Source: an uncultured Coriobacteriaceae bacterium (GTDB lineage: Bacteria > Actinomycetota > Coriobacteriia > Coriobacteriales > Atopobiaceae). From it: a DNA stretch of 64,000 nucleotides. The stretch spans positions 49,519-113,518 of the forward strand of contig CADCHF010000007.1 of the NCBI GenBank assembly GCA_902801175.1. The letters are read 5' to 3'. Made by a program: the position numbers and the translations under genes. Shown piece by piece: positions 19,187 to 28,624 of this stretch. Below the pieces are notes generated by a model. The model searched no databases, was not told the origin of the DNA, and saw only the letters and a list, made by a program, of their open reading frames with translations. Position 1 is the first letter of the stretch, and every line of letters begins with the position of its first letter.

Positions 19187-19392
19187 GGCATCCTGCCTCA
19201 CAAGAATGCTTTTTGTCGTGTGCCTAAAGCGCAAAGCACGCGGGCCCATTTACCGTTTAGGCTACCGCAAATGGCCCTATCTGGAGGGTATAGCGGGTGG
19301 AAACCGCTCACCTCTTGCTCAAGGTGGGCCTTGCGCATGCCAACGGCACTTGGTTTTGTCCTCTAATATCATCCTTGGGAGCTCTAACTAGT

Positions 19393-19424
19393 GTGCATTT
19401 GCAAACTAAAGTGTGTAAATGCAT
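19393..19424. promoter_or_regulatory. Two TGCAAATGCA-like motifs upstream of the fructoside operon
   Basis: GTGCATTTGCAA (19393-19404) and GTGTAAATGCAT (19413-19424) resemble the perfect palindrome GTGCATATGCAC at 29746 upstream of the LacI gene. Similar words recur at 19660, 19697 and 19758. They may be operators for that LacI protein. The 19187-19805 gap is AT-richer than the surroundings and holds no credible gene. Confidence 0.4.
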
Positions 19425-19688
19425 AAGCGAATGTGTGCTCCGCAGAATGGGGCGAATGGATAGAAAAACCTACGCATGGATTCCTGAGCAAAAAATAGAA
19501 CCTGCTGCTATCATCACCGGTTCCCTAACGCCTAAACAGTGGCGTCAACAGCCATTTCATAATGAGTTGGTCAAATATGACAGTGAGACACAGCTAGATG
19601 AGTCGGAAACGTTTGATGTCAGCACAAATGGCACAGCTGGTGAAATATACCGACTGCGACATATGCACAAACTGATAACGATTTCATG

Positions 19689-19717
19689 TTGACAAATGCA
19701 ACATTGCAACCTATTGT
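19689..19717 (+). promoter_or_regulatory. Promoter of the fructoside ABC operon
   Basis: TTGACA (19689-19694), 17 bases, then TATTGT (19712-19717). The spacer holds the near-palindrome TGCAACATTGCA (19697-19708), well placed for a LacI-type repressor to block RNA polymerase. Confidence 0.6.
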
Positions 19718-19805
19718 CGATTTCAAAGCAGGGGGCTTATTGTGCCTGCTTTTGTTCGTGCAAATGCCCACTCAAAATTGGGCAAATGGGAGAGAGGGGT
19801 CAGTT

Positions 19806-20756
19806 ATGAGCAAAGCTTCATCTGCCAGCGCCGTTGGTGCCGGAAGGAGGGACAAGGGCCTGCACAATACGCTCGTGTACATTCGTCAGCACTGGCAGCT
19901 CTACGTGCTGTTCATGCTGCCGGCATTCCTGCTCACGATCATCTTCCGCTACATCCCTATGGGCGGCGTGCTCATTGCATTTGAGGAGTACAACCCCTTC
20001 CGTGGCATCTTTGGCAGTGAGTGGGTTGGCCTCGAGCACTTCCAGCGCTTCCTCAACTCGCCTGACTTCATGCGCTACCTCACCAACACGCTCAAGCTGA
20101 GTATCTATGGCTTGCTGTGGGGCTTCCCCGCTCCCATCCTGCTGGCCTTCCTGCTTAACCGCGTGCTGAGCACGAGCCTCAAGCAAAAGATCCAGCTGGT
20201 GCTGTACATGCCCAACTTCATCTCCGTCATCGTTCTCTGCGGTATCGTGCGCATCCTTCTGTCGCCCACGGGCTTGCTCAACATGATGCTCGGTACCAAC
20301 TGGAACTTCATGACCATGCCGTCGGCCTTCCGTACCATCTACATTGCCTCTGGCATTTGGCAGGGCGCAGGCTGGGGCTCCATCATCTACACCGCAGCGC
20401 TCTCTAACGCCTCCACCGACCTCAAGGAGGCCGCGGTCATCGATGGCGCCAACATCATCCAGCAGATCAAGGCCGTTGAGTGGCCCGCCATCAAGGACAC
20501 CGTCCTCATCCAGTTCATCATGAGCGTCGGCAACATCATGAGCGTTGGCTTTGAGAAGGCCTACGCCCTCCAGACCGACCTCAACCTTGCCAGCTCCGAG
20601 ATCATCTCGACCTACGTGTACAAGGTCGGTCTTCTCGACGGCAACTACGGCTTCTCCACCGCCGTCGGCCTGTTCAACACCGTCATCAACGTCATCCTCC
20701 TCATCACGATGAACGAAGTCGTCAAGAGGATGAACGATGGCAAGGGCATGTACTAG
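19806..20756 (+). CDS. ABC sugar transporter permease, LplB type
   Basis: A 316-residue CUT1-family membrane permease with six predicted helices. It begins MSKASSASAVGAGRRDKGLH; the first helix is LYVLFMLPAFLLTIIFRYIP. The ATPase-contact EAA loop reads LKEAAVIDGANIIQQIKAVEWP. LplB/YtcP-type permeases import oligosaccharides. It forms a transporter with the next two genes and probably the ATPase at 25095. The ATG at 19806 follows GGAGAGAGGGG. First gene of an operon ending near 26250. Confidence 0.92.
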   Translation: MSKASSASAVGAGRRDKGLHNTLVYIRQHWQLYVLFMLPAFLLTIIFRYIPMGGVLIAFEEYNPFRGIFGSEWVGLEHFQRFLNSPDFMRYLTNTLKLSIYGLLWGFPAPILLAFLLNRVLSTSLKQKIQLVLYMPNFISVIVLCGIVRILLSPTGLLNMMLGTNWNFMTMPSAFRTIYIASGIWQGAGWGSIIYTAALSNASTDLKEAAVIDGANIIQQIKAVEWPAIKDTVLIQFIMSVGNIMSVGFEKAYALQTDLNLASSEIISTYVYKVGLLDGNYGFSTAVGLFNTVINVILLITMNEVVKRMNDGKGMY

Positions 20757-20769
20757 GAGGGAGGACACC

Positions 20770-21681
20770 ATGGCACAAAACAAAAAGAAGAAGAGCGAGT
20801 TTGCTAAGCTCCCCACCGAGGACAAGATCCTGACTGGTGCCGGCTACGCTCTCCTCGCGGCGTTCTGCCTCGCAATCATCATTCCGATGGTCTACATCAT
20901 CCTGGCTTCGTTCATCGATCCGGTTACCCTGCAAAACCAGGGCCTGACCTTCGACTTTAGCAAGTGGACGCTCACCGCCTATCAGCGCGTTCTCTCCAAT
21001 AGCCAGATCTGGATCGGCTTCAAGAATGCTCTGCTCTACTCGGTGCTGTTCACGATCATCTCGCTCGTGGTCACGCTGCTTGCGGCATATCCCATGAGCC
21101 GCGATGACTTCAAGGGCAAGGGTTTCTTCAACCTCCTGTTCATGATCACCATGTTCTTTGGCGGCGGCCTGATCCCGACCTACTTGCTCATCAGCAAGCT
21201 GCACATGCTCGACAGCATGTGGGCGGTCATCCTTCCGCCTGCCTTTGGTGTGTACAACATGATCGTTGCTCGTACCTACTACCAGGGCATCCCGAGGGAC
21301 CTCCAGGAAGCAGCCGAGATCGACGGCGCAAACGAGATGGTCTACTTCTTCCGCGTCCTGCTGCCGGTCTGCACGCCCATCATCGCCACGATCGCCATGT
21401 GGAACTTCGTTGGCATGTGGAACAGCTACTTTGACGCCATGATCTACCTCAACAGCGCGTCCAAGCAGCCGCTGCAGCTCGTCCTTCGCTCGATCCTGAT
21501 TCAGAGCCAGCCGGAGCCGGGCATGGTTGCCGACACCCAGTCGACCGCCCAGCGCGCCCAGCTTGCCGAGCTGCTCAAGTACGCCACGATCATCATCTCG
21601 AGTATCCCGCTGCTGATCATGTACCCGTTCTTCCAGCGCTACTTCGACTCCGGCATCATGGCCGGCGCCGTCAAGGGCTAA
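20770..21681 (+). CDS. ABC sugar transporter permease, YtcP type
   Basis: A 303-residue second CUT1 permease starting MAQNKKKKSEFAKL. It has about six helices and an EAA loop LQEAAEIDGANEMVYFFRVL. Its C-terminus (YPFFQRYFDSGIMAGAVKG) is the typical end of YtcP proteins. It pairs with the LplB-type permease 13 bases upstream. The ATG follows AGGAGGGAGGACACC. The upstream in-frame start at 20737 overlaps the first permease and has no ribosome site. Confidence 0.92.
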   Translation: MAQNKKKKSEFAKLPTEDKILTGAGYALLAAFCLAIIIPMVYIILASFIDPVTLQNQGLTFDFSKWTLTAYQRVLSNSQIWIGFKNALLYSVLFTIISLVVTLLAAYPMSRDDFKGKGFFNLLFMITMFFGGGLIPTYLLISKLHMLDSMWAVILPPAFGVYNMIVARTYYQGIPRDLQEAAEIDGANEMVYFFRVLLPVCTPIIATIAMWNFVGMWNSYFDAMIYLNSASKQPLQLVLRSILIQSQPEPGMVADTQSTAQRAQLAELLKYATIIISSIPLLIMYPFFQRYFDSGIMAGAVKG

Positions 21682-21702
21682 GCCCCACAGCTCACAGGTA
21701 TA

Positions 21703-21716
21703 CGCACGTACGTGCG
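21703..21716. other. Perfect 14-bp palindrome between permease and binding-protein genes
   Basis: CGCACGTACGTGCG lies in the 55-base gap. In RNA it would form a short hairpin, possibly affecting relative expression of the binding protein. Confidence 0.35.
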
Positions 21717-21736
21717 AAAACGAAAGGGAGATATTA

Positions 21737-23431
21737 ATGAGCACCAACATGAATCGTCGTTCGTTCCTGTCCCTGTCTGCGGCCGCAGCAGCCACCTCTC
21801 TCGCAGCTTGCGGTGGCGGCTCTGGTGACGGTGGCGCCGAGGTCGACCTCTCCGTCGATCCCGAGAGCCTGAAGTTCCCGCTGGCCGAGACTGCCACCCT
21901 CAAGGGCCTTACCAGCTTCCCCGTTGGCTCCGAGTCCGAGCCCAACAACCGCACCATCTTCAAGCGCCTCGAGGAGGCCACCAACGTCCACATCGACTGG
22001 AAGTCCATCCAGTCAGACCAGTGGGGCGACAAGATCAGCCTCGAGATGTCCAACGCCAACACCCTGCCCGACTTCATCTTCTCGGCAAGCTTTGGCGACA
22101 CCGACCTGCTGAAGTATGCCAACCAGGGCGCCCTCCTCAACGTCGAGGGCCTCATCGACACCTACATGCCCAACCTGCAGAAGGTCTTTGAGCAGGCTCC
22201 CGAGTATCGCACCATGTGCGAGGACGAGAACGGCCACATCTGGGCTCTGCCTTGGATCGAGCAGCTTGGTGTTGAGAAGACCGCAATCCAGACCATCGGC
22301 GACATGCCCTTCATCAACAAGTGGTGGCTCGACTTCCTGAAGCTCGACATCCCCACCACGGTTGACGAGTTCGAGAAGGTCCTCATTGCCTTCAAGGACA
22401 ACGCCGACGCCCTGAAGAAGGAGTTCAACATCGACGGCGACATCATCCCGATGTCCTGCATCATGAACGACGGCGACCAGGATCCCTACATCCTCATCAA
22501 CGGCTTTGGTGAGGGCTACGGCGATCCCGACCGCGGCATGCACATCGCCGTGACCGACGACGGCGAGGTCGTCTGCGTCGCTCAGTCAGAGGGCTTCAAG
22601 AAGGGCACCGAGTGGCTGCACAAGCTGTACGCTGAGGGCCTGATTGACCCCGAGGCCTTCACCCAGGAGTGGAGCACCTACGTCGCCAAGGGCAAGAGCG
22701 GCCGCTATGGCGTCTGCTTCAGCTGGGACGTCGCCAACATCGCTCAGGTGAGCATGGACGAGCTCATCGCCGGCGAGGGCTGGGTGCCGCTGCCCGCACT
22801 CCAGGCCGATACCAAGAACATCACCCCGCAGACCGCTTCCTTCACCTCCGGCTTCGACCGCGGCCGCTGCGTCATCACCTCCAAGTGCTCCAACCCGGCT
22901 CTCTGCGCCGCTTGGCTCGACCAGATGTATGATCCTCTGCAGAGCCCGCAGAACAACTGGGGCACCTATGGCGAGGACGACGAGTTCGACATCTTCGAGA
23001 TGAGCGAGAACGACAAGGGCGAGCCCATGCTCAAGCACAAGCCGCTGGGCGACGCCTCCCCGGTCGAGGTCCGCGAGGCCGAGTGCGTCGGTGGCCCGCT
23101 TGCCATTCTCGACAGCTACTACAACGTGTACGTGACCTGCCCGGACGACGCTCAGTATCGTCTCGACTGGATCAAGAATACCTTCACGCCCGACATGAAC
23201 TTCAAGTACTGCTACCCCAAGGTGTTCATGACCGCCGACGACACCAAGCAGGTCTCCACGCTGCTGGCCGACATCCAGAAGTGCATCAACACCTTCAAGT
23301 CTGACGCCGTCATGAACGGCTTCGACGATGCCGCTTGGGACAAGTTCCAGGCCGACCTCGACTCCTACAAGATCGCTGAGTTCCTCGAGATCCATCAGCG
23401 CTACTTCGACAGCTTCAACGCTGCCGAGTAG
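21737..23431 (+). CDS. Extracellular sugar-binding lipoprotein
   Basis: A 564-residue solute-binding protein. The N-terminus has a twin-arginine-like signal (NRRSFLSLS) and a lipobox SLAAC with C25 as the lipidation site, followed by a Gly/Ser/Asp linker. The body matches large LplA-type binding proteins (family 1). It should be anchored outside and feed sugar to the two permeases upstream. The neighbouring GH32 enzyme suggests fructo-oligosaccharides or sucrose as ligand. A hairpin follows, as often seen behind highly expressed binding-protein genes. Confidence 0.9.
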   Translation: MSTNMNRRSFLSLSAAAAATSLAACGGGSGDGGAEVDLSVDPESLKFPLAETATLKGLTSFPVGSESEPNNRTIFKRLEEATNVHIDWKSIQSDQWGDKISLEMSNANTLPDFIFSASFGDTDLLKYANQGALLNVEGLIDTYMPNLQKVFEQAPEYRTMCEDENGHIWALPWIEQLGVEKTAIQTIGDMPFINKWWLDFLKLDIPTTVDEFEKVLIAFKDNADALKKEFNIDGDIIPMSCIMNDGDQDPYILINGFGEGYGDPDRGMHIAVTDDGEVVCVAQSEGFKKGTEWLHKLYAEGLIDPEAFTQEWSTYVAKGKSGRYGVCFSWDVANIAQVSMDELIAGEGWVPLPALQADTKNITPQTASFTSGFDRGRCVITSKCSNPALCAAWLDQMYDPLQSPQNNWGTYGEDDEFDIFEMSENDKGEPMLKHKPLGDASPVEVREAECVGGPLAILDSYYNVYVTCPDDAQYRLDWIKNTFTPDMNFKYCYPKVFMTADDTKQVSTLLADIQKCINTFKSDAVMNGFDDAAWDKFQADLDSYKIAEFLEIHQRYFDSFNAAE

Positions 23432-23451
23432 GCAACCGTTTTTGAGGGCGC

Positions 23452-23485
23452 GGTGCCTGCCCTCCTCTCTCCCGGGGCAGGCACC
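23452..23485 (+). other. Intercistronic hairpin behind the binding-protein gene
   Basis: A perfect 11-bp stem GGTGCCTGCCC (23452-23462) / GGGCAGGCACC (23475-23485) with a pyrimidine-rich loop. No T-run follows; it probably stabilises the upstream mRNA or partly terminates. Confidence 0.6.
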
Positions 23486-23554
23486 CACTCCCTCACCTAG
23501 GTTTCTCGGGGGAGTACGTGACGACTAGGCAAATTGGCAAAGGAGGTGCAAGTC

Positions 23555-25054
23555 GTGAAGGGTTACGTTGAGAGTGCGCCACTCGCAGAGGCACGCGCGT
23601 ACGAGGAGCACATGAGGGCGTTCGTGGACGAAGAGACTCGTCCGTGCTTCCACCTTTCCCCGCTCGTGGGATGGATGAACGATCCTAATGGTTTCTCATG
23701 CTATGGCGGCAAGTACCATCTGTTCTATCAGTACAACCCGTACAAGGCCACTTGGGCAGCCATGCACTGGGGCCACGCCGTAAGCGACGACTTGCTTACC
23801 TGGGACTATCTTCCTTGCGCGCTTGCACCAGACGCACCCTACGACGATCTTGACGGCTGCTTCTCTGGTAGCGCGATCGAGCTGCCCGACGGCCGCCATC
23901 TGCTCATGTACACGGGTGTTGCCGCAGGCGAGCGTCTGCCCGACAACACGGTGCGCCAGTGTCAGGTGCAATGCGTTGCCGTGGGCGATGGTGTCAACTA
24001 CGAAAAGTACGAAGGCAACCCTGTAATTGGTGTGGACGACCTACCCGAAGGCGCAAGCAGCGAGCATTTCCGTGATCCCAAGATTTGGCAGGCCACCGAC
24101 GGCACCTATTACTGTGTCGTTGGCAGCATGGGCGCCGATGACAGCGGTCAGATTCTGCTGTACAAGAGTGCCGACTGCTTCAAGTGGGAGCTCGTTGGGC
24201 CCGTTGACAAGAATGGCGATCGCTACGGCACCATGTGGGAGTGCCCGGACTACTTTGAGCTCGACGGCTACGACGTGCTGCTCACCAGCCCGCAGTTCAT
24301 GCTGCCGGAGGGCCACGACTTCTATAGCGGCAACGGCACGCTCTGTGTCATTGGCCATAAGGACGAAGAGACCCTTGAGCTTCACGAGGAGACCATCGAG
24401 ACCATTGACCACGGAATCGACTACTACGCAACGCAGACGATTCTCACGCCTGACGGACGCCGTGTCATGGTTGCCTGGATGCAGAACTGGGACACCATCT
24501 CTGAGAGCCCGATGCATCGCTGGTTTGGCATGATGGCTGTTCCTCGCGAGCTGCATGTGCGCGATGGCCATCTTGTTCAATGGCCCGTTCGCGAGCTCGA
24601 AGACCGCAGGCATGATCTTGTCTCCTACTCCGACGTTGCGATTGAGGGCACAACGGAGCTCGAAGGCGTGAGGGGCCGTGTCGTGGACCTCTTGGTGGAT
24701 GTCCGCGCCGCCGATCCCGACAAGCCGTACGACGAGTTTGTCATCTGGTTTGCCCAGGACGAGCGTTTCCACTGCTCGCTTCGCTATCGCCCCTTCAGCG
24801 GTACGCTCAAGATCAACCGTATCCACGCCGGTTCGCGTCGCGCATATGTGCACCACCGCAAGCTCGATGTGCCTGGTGCACCCACTGAGCTGTCGCTCCG
24901 CCTTGTCCTTGACAAGCACAGCGTCGAGGTCTTTGTGAACGGCGGCACTCAGGCAATGACTATGACCATACCTACCGACCTATCGGCCGATGCCATCACG
25001 TTCTTCTCAAGAGGCAAGGTCGTTATGGATGTGAAGAAGTACGACCTCGCCTAA
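23555..25054 (+). CDS. Glycoside hydrolase family 32 beta-fructosidase
   Basis: A 499-residue GH32 enzyme. The nucleophile is D43 in GWMNDPNG, the transition-state Asp is D174 in FRDPK, and the acid/base is E229 in WECPDYF. A C-terminal beta-sandwich follows (SVEVFVNGG). No signal peptide is visible, so it acts inside on sugar imported by the ABC system: fructo-oligosaccharides, sucrose or sucrose-6-phosphate. Because import is by ABC rather than PTS, non-phosphorylated fructosides are more likely. A GTG start at 23555 with AGGAGG eight bases upstream is preferred over the TTG at 23534. Confidence 0.92.
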   Translation: MKGYVESAPLAEARAYEEHMRAFVDEETRPCFHLSPLVGWMNDPNGFSCYGGKYHLFYQYNPYKATWAAMHWGHAVSDDLLTWDYLPCALAPDAPYDDLDGCFSGSAIELPDGRHLLMYTGVAAGERLPDNTVRQCQVQCVAVGDGVNYEKYEGNPVIGVDDLPEGASSEHFRDPKIWQATDGTYYCVVGSMGADDSGQILLYKSADCFKWELVGPVDKNGDRYGTMWECPDYFELDGYDVLLTSPQFMLPEGHDFYSGNGTLCVIGHKDEETLELHEETIETIDHGIDYYATQTILTPDGRRVMVAWMQNWDTISESPMHRWFGMMAVPRELHVRDGHLVQWPVRELEDRRHDLVSYSDVAIEGTTELEGVRGRVVDLLVDVRAADPDKPYDEFVIWFAQDERFHCSLRYRPFSGTLKINRIHAGSRRAYVHHRKLDVPGAPTELSLRLVLDKHSVEVFVNGGTQAMTMTIPTDLSADAITFFSRGKVVMDVKKYDLA

Positions 25055-25094
25055 CCGGGACGCCATAACCCGGTGAACCAGAAAGAAGGAAACT

Positions 25095-26249
25095 ATGTCA
25101 GAAGTCATTCTGAAGGACATTAAGAAGGTATATGAGAACGGCTACGTGGGCACCCACGACGTGAACATTGCCATTAAGGACAAGGAGTTCATCGTCCTGG
25201 TTGGCCCCTCTGGCTGCGGCAAGTCCACCACACTGCGCATGGTCGCTGGTCTCGAAGAGATCACCGACGGCGAGCTTTACATTGACGGCAAGCTCATGAA
25301 CGACGTGGCTCCCAAGGACCGCGACATCGCCATGGTCTTCCAGAGCTACGCTCTGTACCCGCAGATGACCGTGTATCAGAACATGGCCTTCTCGCTCGAG
25401 CTTCGCAAGACCCCCAAGGACGAGATCGACCGCAAGGTGCGCGAGGCTGCCGAGATCCTCGAGATCACCCAGTACCTCGACCGCAAGCCGGCCGCCCTCT
25501 CTGGTGGTCAGCGTCAGCGCGTTGCCATTGGCCGCGCCATGGTCCGCGACCCCAAGGTCTTCCTGATGGACGAGCCGCTGTCCAACCTCGACGCCAAGCT
25601 GCGCAACCAGATGCGCGCCGAGATCATCAAGCTGCGTCAGCGCATCAACACCACGTTCATCTACGTCACCCACGACCAGACCGAGGCCATGACCCTTGGT
25701 GACCGCATCGTCATCATGAAGGACGGCTATGTGAACCAGATCGGCACCCCGGTCGAGGTCTTCAACAAGCCCGTGAACCTGTTTGTGGCTGGCTTCATTG
25801 GCATGCCTGTCATGAACTTCTTCGACAACTGCAAGCTCCTGCTCGAGGGTGGCGTGTACTACGCCGAGATTCGTGGCGTCAAGTTCAAGCTCTCCGACTT
25901 CCAGCAGAAGGCCCTCAAGCAGAACGGCCAGCAGGCCTGCGACATCGTTGCCGGCATCCGTCCGCAGCACATCACCGTGGGCGAGGGCGAGCTCACTGCT
26001 AAGGTCGAGGTCTCCGAGATGATGGGCTCCGAGTACAACATCCACGCTCGCTCCCATGAGGACGAGGTCGTCATGGTTGTCCCGACCGTTGGTCTTGAGA
26101 CCGACGTGTCGATGGGCGCCACGGTTGAGTTCACCACCAAGCCGGACCTCATCCAGCTCTTTGACAAGGAGACCGGCAACAACCTCATTTGGTATGACGC
26201 CGAGTCCGCCGCTGCCAATGAGCCGGTCTGCAAGAATTACAAGTTCTAA
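25095..26249 (+). CDS. ABC sugar transporter ATPase, MsmK/UgpC type
   Basis: A 384-residue ATPase of the CUT1 class. Walker A is GPSGCGKST (37-45), the Q-loop lies in [10 protein letters not shown], the signature is LSGGQRQR, Walker B is [13 protein letters not shown], and the switch His is in [10 protein letters not shown]. The C-terminal OB-fold regulatory domain ends near KNYKF. It energises import with the two permeases. LplB/YtcP systems often borrow a distant MsmX-type ATPase, so having one inside the operon is notable. RBS AGAAAGAAGGAAACT. Confidence 0.93.
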   Translation: MSEVILKDIKKVYENGYVGTHDVNIAIKDKEFIVLVGPSGCGKSTTLRMVAGLEEITDGELYIDGKLMNDVAPKDRDIAMVFQSYALYPQMTVYQNMAFSLELRKTPKDEIDRKVREAAEILEITQYLDRKPAALSGGQRQRVAIGRAMVRDPKVFLMDEPLSNLDAKLRNQMRAEIIKLRQRINTTFIYVTHDQTEAMTLGDRIVIMKDGYVNQIGTPVEVFNKPVNLFVAGFIGMPVMNFFDNCKLLLEGGVYYAEIRGVKFKLSDFQQKALKQNGQQACDIVAGIRPQHITVGEGELTAKVEVSEMMGSEYNIHARSHEDEVVMVVPTVGLETDVSMGATVEFTTKPDLIQLFDKETGNNLIWYDAESAAANEPVCKNYKF

Positions 26250-26275
26250 GAGCTAGCTTGTCCCTCCCTTTCACG

Positions 26276-26311
26276 ACGGCGCCCACTTCTGCATACTGGA
26301 GTGGGCGCCGT
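26276..26311 (+). terminator. Hairpin at the end of the fructoside operon
   Basis: A perfect 12-bp stem ACGGCGCCCACT (26276-26287) / AGTGGGCGCCGT (26300-26311). The 3' flank is C-rich rather than T-rich. Confidence 0.6.
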
Positions 26312-26358
26312 TGCCCCCTAAAGACAAAAGACGCAACGAGCGGGTTATTGAGTGATTT

Positions 26359-26649
26359 ATGGCGATGGACGAGTACACCCGAGCGCGCAAGCTTGGGCTA
26401 AAAGAAGTCGCGGAGATGAGCGCAGCTGGCAAGAATCCCTACCCAGCAGTTCTGGACGACATCATTGCCGAGCGTGGGAGCGCGGGGATGCTTGCCCTTG
26501 GCATCATGGAGATACCGCTGTCGCTCATTGGGGGCACCAAGACCAGCGGGCGGCAAAACGTCTTCTCCGCAAGCTTCTTGCCCATTGCCGAGCCGGGTAG
26601 CGAGTTTGCTGCCAAGTGGGAGTCGCTCTATGCCTCGCAGGCCGAGACG
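26359..26649 (+). pseudogene. Remnant: N-terminus of a ParB-like / BMP-lipoprotein-associated gene
   Basis: About 95 codons beginning MAMDEYTRARKLGLKEV. The segment MEIPLSLIGGTKTSGRQNVF followed by FLPIAEPGSEFAAKWESLYA matches the ParB-like N-terminal domain found ahead of some BMP-family proteins. After about residue 95 the homology stops and the frame runs into an unrelated metallophosphoesterase sequence, ending out of frame at 26859. The expected remainder of the gene is missing. I read it as the left side of a deletion joint. Family assignment is from memory of such N-termini and is moderate. Confidence 0.55.
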
Positions 26650-27184
26650 GGCCGGCTGCGTCGCGCGGCCCGACGCGGTCATCTCGTGCGGGGACATGAG
26701 TCCGCGATACTTGGACTACGTGGCAACGCTTGCAAATGCGCCCCTGCTCTACGTGCGCGGAAACCACGATACCGACGACACGGGCTACGACGACGTTGGT
26801 GGAATTGCGCTGGACCGGCGCATAGAAAAGATTGGCGGGTTGCGCGTTGCCGGCCTTGACGGCTCTATCGACTATCGCGATGGCATTGTGGGATACAGCG
26901 AGCGAGCCATGCGCATGCGGGCGCTGAGGCTGGCCATGCTCGCCCGCGTGACGGGCGGCATCGACGTCTTGGTGACGCATGTGCCCCCGCGTGGGTATGG
27001 TGACCTGAGCGATGGGCCGCATAGGGGCTTTGAGTGCTTCAACGACCTGCTTAAGCTCCTGCGTCCAAAGATCATGCTGCACGGGCATGTGCATATGGAC
27101 TACGGTATAATCGCACGTGAGCTGAGGCATCCGTCGGACACACGCATCATCAACACCTTTGGCTTTTGGGAAGGGGAGCTTTAG
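26650..27184 (+). pseudogene. Remnant: metallophosphoesterase lacking its N-terminus
   Basis: From about 26660 the frame ending at 27184 reads RPDAVISCGDMSPRYLD, then LLYVRGNHDT, VLVTHVPPRG and MLHGHVHMDY, the second to last metal-binding motifs of a calcineurin-like phosphoesterase. The first motif (D-x-H near the N-terminus) and the true start are absent; instead the sequence joins a ParB-like gene fragment in another frame. No initiation site is evident near the junction, so a functional enzyme is unlikely. This is the right side of the joint. Confidence 0.65.
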
Positions 27185-27219
27185 GCTCTTATGGTCCGTC
27201 TGCGCCGGACTGCGCAGCA

Positions 27220-27954
27220 CTACTCGCAGAAGTAGTTGAGCAGCGCCATGACCTCATCGATGCGCGGCGTGTTGCCAATGACGCCAACGTAGATGTGCTC
27301 GGTGAGGTCCATCTGGGCAAAGAGGGGAAAGTCCGTGATGTCGATGGCGTTGACGCGCTGCTCGAGCTCGGCCTCGTAGTCGGTTGCCTCACCAAGGTCA
27401 AGCTCAACCTGGTTGTCCTCGATGATCACGTCGTTTGAGGTGAGCGCTCCCTCGACCTTTGCGAGCAAGGCGGGATCGGCCTGGCCTAGCAGGTCATTAA
27501 GGTCTGCGAGGTATCCACTGTGCGAAAGCAGGTCGTAGGCGTTCTTGCTCATGATGACCACGTCGAGTTCCTCGGCGTCAATCGCAGCCAGCAGCTTGAG
27601 GCGTGACGCGTAGGAATACTGGTGGTCAATGGTGCCCTCGGGGTCCGAGAGGTACATCTCGTAGTAGCGCGAGACTTCTGTCCTGCGAGGGTTTGCGCCA
27701 CGCAGCTCCACATAGCCGTCAAAGATGCGCTGGTCGTCGCTTTCGGGGAGCTCAACGTTGGTGTAGCCAACATAAAGCAGCGCGTCTTTGTGCGTGAGAA
27801 AGTACTTGGCAGCAGAGCCAAGGCTCACCACCGCAACAAGCAAAAGCACCAATGGCAGCTTGTAGTAGGCAAAGATGTACTCCGCCTTTTGCGCCAGATT
27901 CATCTTGCGGAAAGCGTCGCGATTTGCGGTACGCTCCTTTTCCGAGAGCTGCAC
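27220..27954 (-). CDS. Unknown membrane-anchored protein of the YesL-linked type
   Basis: A 244-residue protein. A short N-terminal cytoplasmic part (VQLSEKERTANRDAFRKMNL) precedes one membrane helix (LPLVLLLVAVVSLGSAAKYF); the remaining roughly 190 residues are probably extracytoplasmic and contain a conserved-looking LDVVIMSKNAYDLLS and a D-rich middle. I know no function; similar proteins are found beside DUF624 genes in sugar ABC loci. A GTG at 27954 with GAGGAA upstream and a 4-base gap from the preceding stop fits translational coupling; the longer frame overlaps the DUF624 gene. Confidence 0.65.
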   Translation of the reverse strand: MQLSEKERTANRDAFRKMNLAQKAEYIFAYYKLPLVLLLVAVVSLGSAAKYFLTHKDALLYVGYTNVELPESDDQRIFDGYVELRGANPRRTEVSRYYEMYLSDPEGTIDHQYSYASRLKLLAAIDAEELDVVIMSKNAYDLLSHSGYLADLNDLLGQADPALLAKVEGALTSNDVIIEDNQVELDLGEATDYEAELEQRVNAIDITDFPLFAQMDLTEHIYVGVIGNTPRIDEVMALLNYFCE

Positions 27955-27958
27955 GATG

Positions 27959-28606
27959 CTATTCCTCTTCCTCAACCGGTGTCGGCTTGGTTGCAAGTGC
28001 GGTGAGCAGGGGGTCAAGCAGGTAGGAGCTTGCCACTGCGCAGAGGCCCTCGCCAAACACGAGGATGGGGGTAAAGAGGCGCACGGCAACAAAGAACATG
28101 GCAAAGTGGATGGCAAACACCACAATGGTGCAGTTGAGGTAGTGCGTGCCAATAAGCAGACTGTTCTTGAGCATGGCGGCGTTGGTGTTTTCGACCTTGG
28201 CTACCAGCGGAAAGACGTACATCAGCTCAACGGTGTAAACGATGCATGCGGCAATGACAATTGCAAGCAGGAGCGTCCAAAAGACGGCGAGCGCCCCGGT
28301 GTACGCCAACCTCAGGCGGGTGAGCACGTATACGTCAACGCCTAGCACGATTCCAAGCACTAGCAGGATGAGCCACAGCGTGGTTGCCTGCTTAAAGTTG
28401 CTCTTGAATGCAGCAAAGAACTGGTGGCCAATCCGCCCCTCTTCACCGCGGCTCACCTTAAAGGCAACGGAGTAAAGGGCGGTGGTTGACGCGCCAATGG
28501 TAATGATGGGAATGCTGGTCAAAAACCAAAGCAAGTTAAGGTAGCAGCCATAAGTAATGCGCAGCACTATTTGGCTGAACTTGCTCTCGTATGAAAAGAT
28601 TGCCAA
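27959..28606 (-). CDS. DUF624 (YesL-like) membrane protein
   Basis: A 215-residue protein with five or six membrane helices. The N-terminal pattern FSYESKFSQIVLRITYGCYL then LLWFLTSIPIITIGASTTAL is the DUF624 signature. YesL-type proteins are encoded with CUT1 sugar ABC transporters, but their role is not established. A TTG start at 28606 with GGAGG eight bases upstream matches the family N-terminus better than the TTG at 28621. It lies in a minus-strand row with the LacI regulator upstream (18-base gap) and the unknown membrane protein downstream. Confidence 0.85.
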   Translation of the reverse strand: MAIFSYESKFSQIVLRITYGCYLNLLWFLTSIPIITIGASTTALYSVAFKVSRGEEGRIGHQFFAAFKSNFKQATTLWLILLVLGIVLGVDVYVLTRLRLAYTGALAVFWTLLLAIVIAACIVYTVELMYVFPLVAKVENTNAAMLKNSLLIGTHYLNCTIVVFAIHFAMFFVAVRLFTPILVFGEGLCAVASSYLLDPLLTALATKPTPVEEEE

Positions 28607-28624
28607 GGCGCTTGCCTCCAAAGG

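Noticed and set aside
19297..19692. 131-codon open frame in the region before the fructoside operon
   Set aside because: No ribosome site, no recognisable family, and it overlaps the promoter and operator-like repeats.
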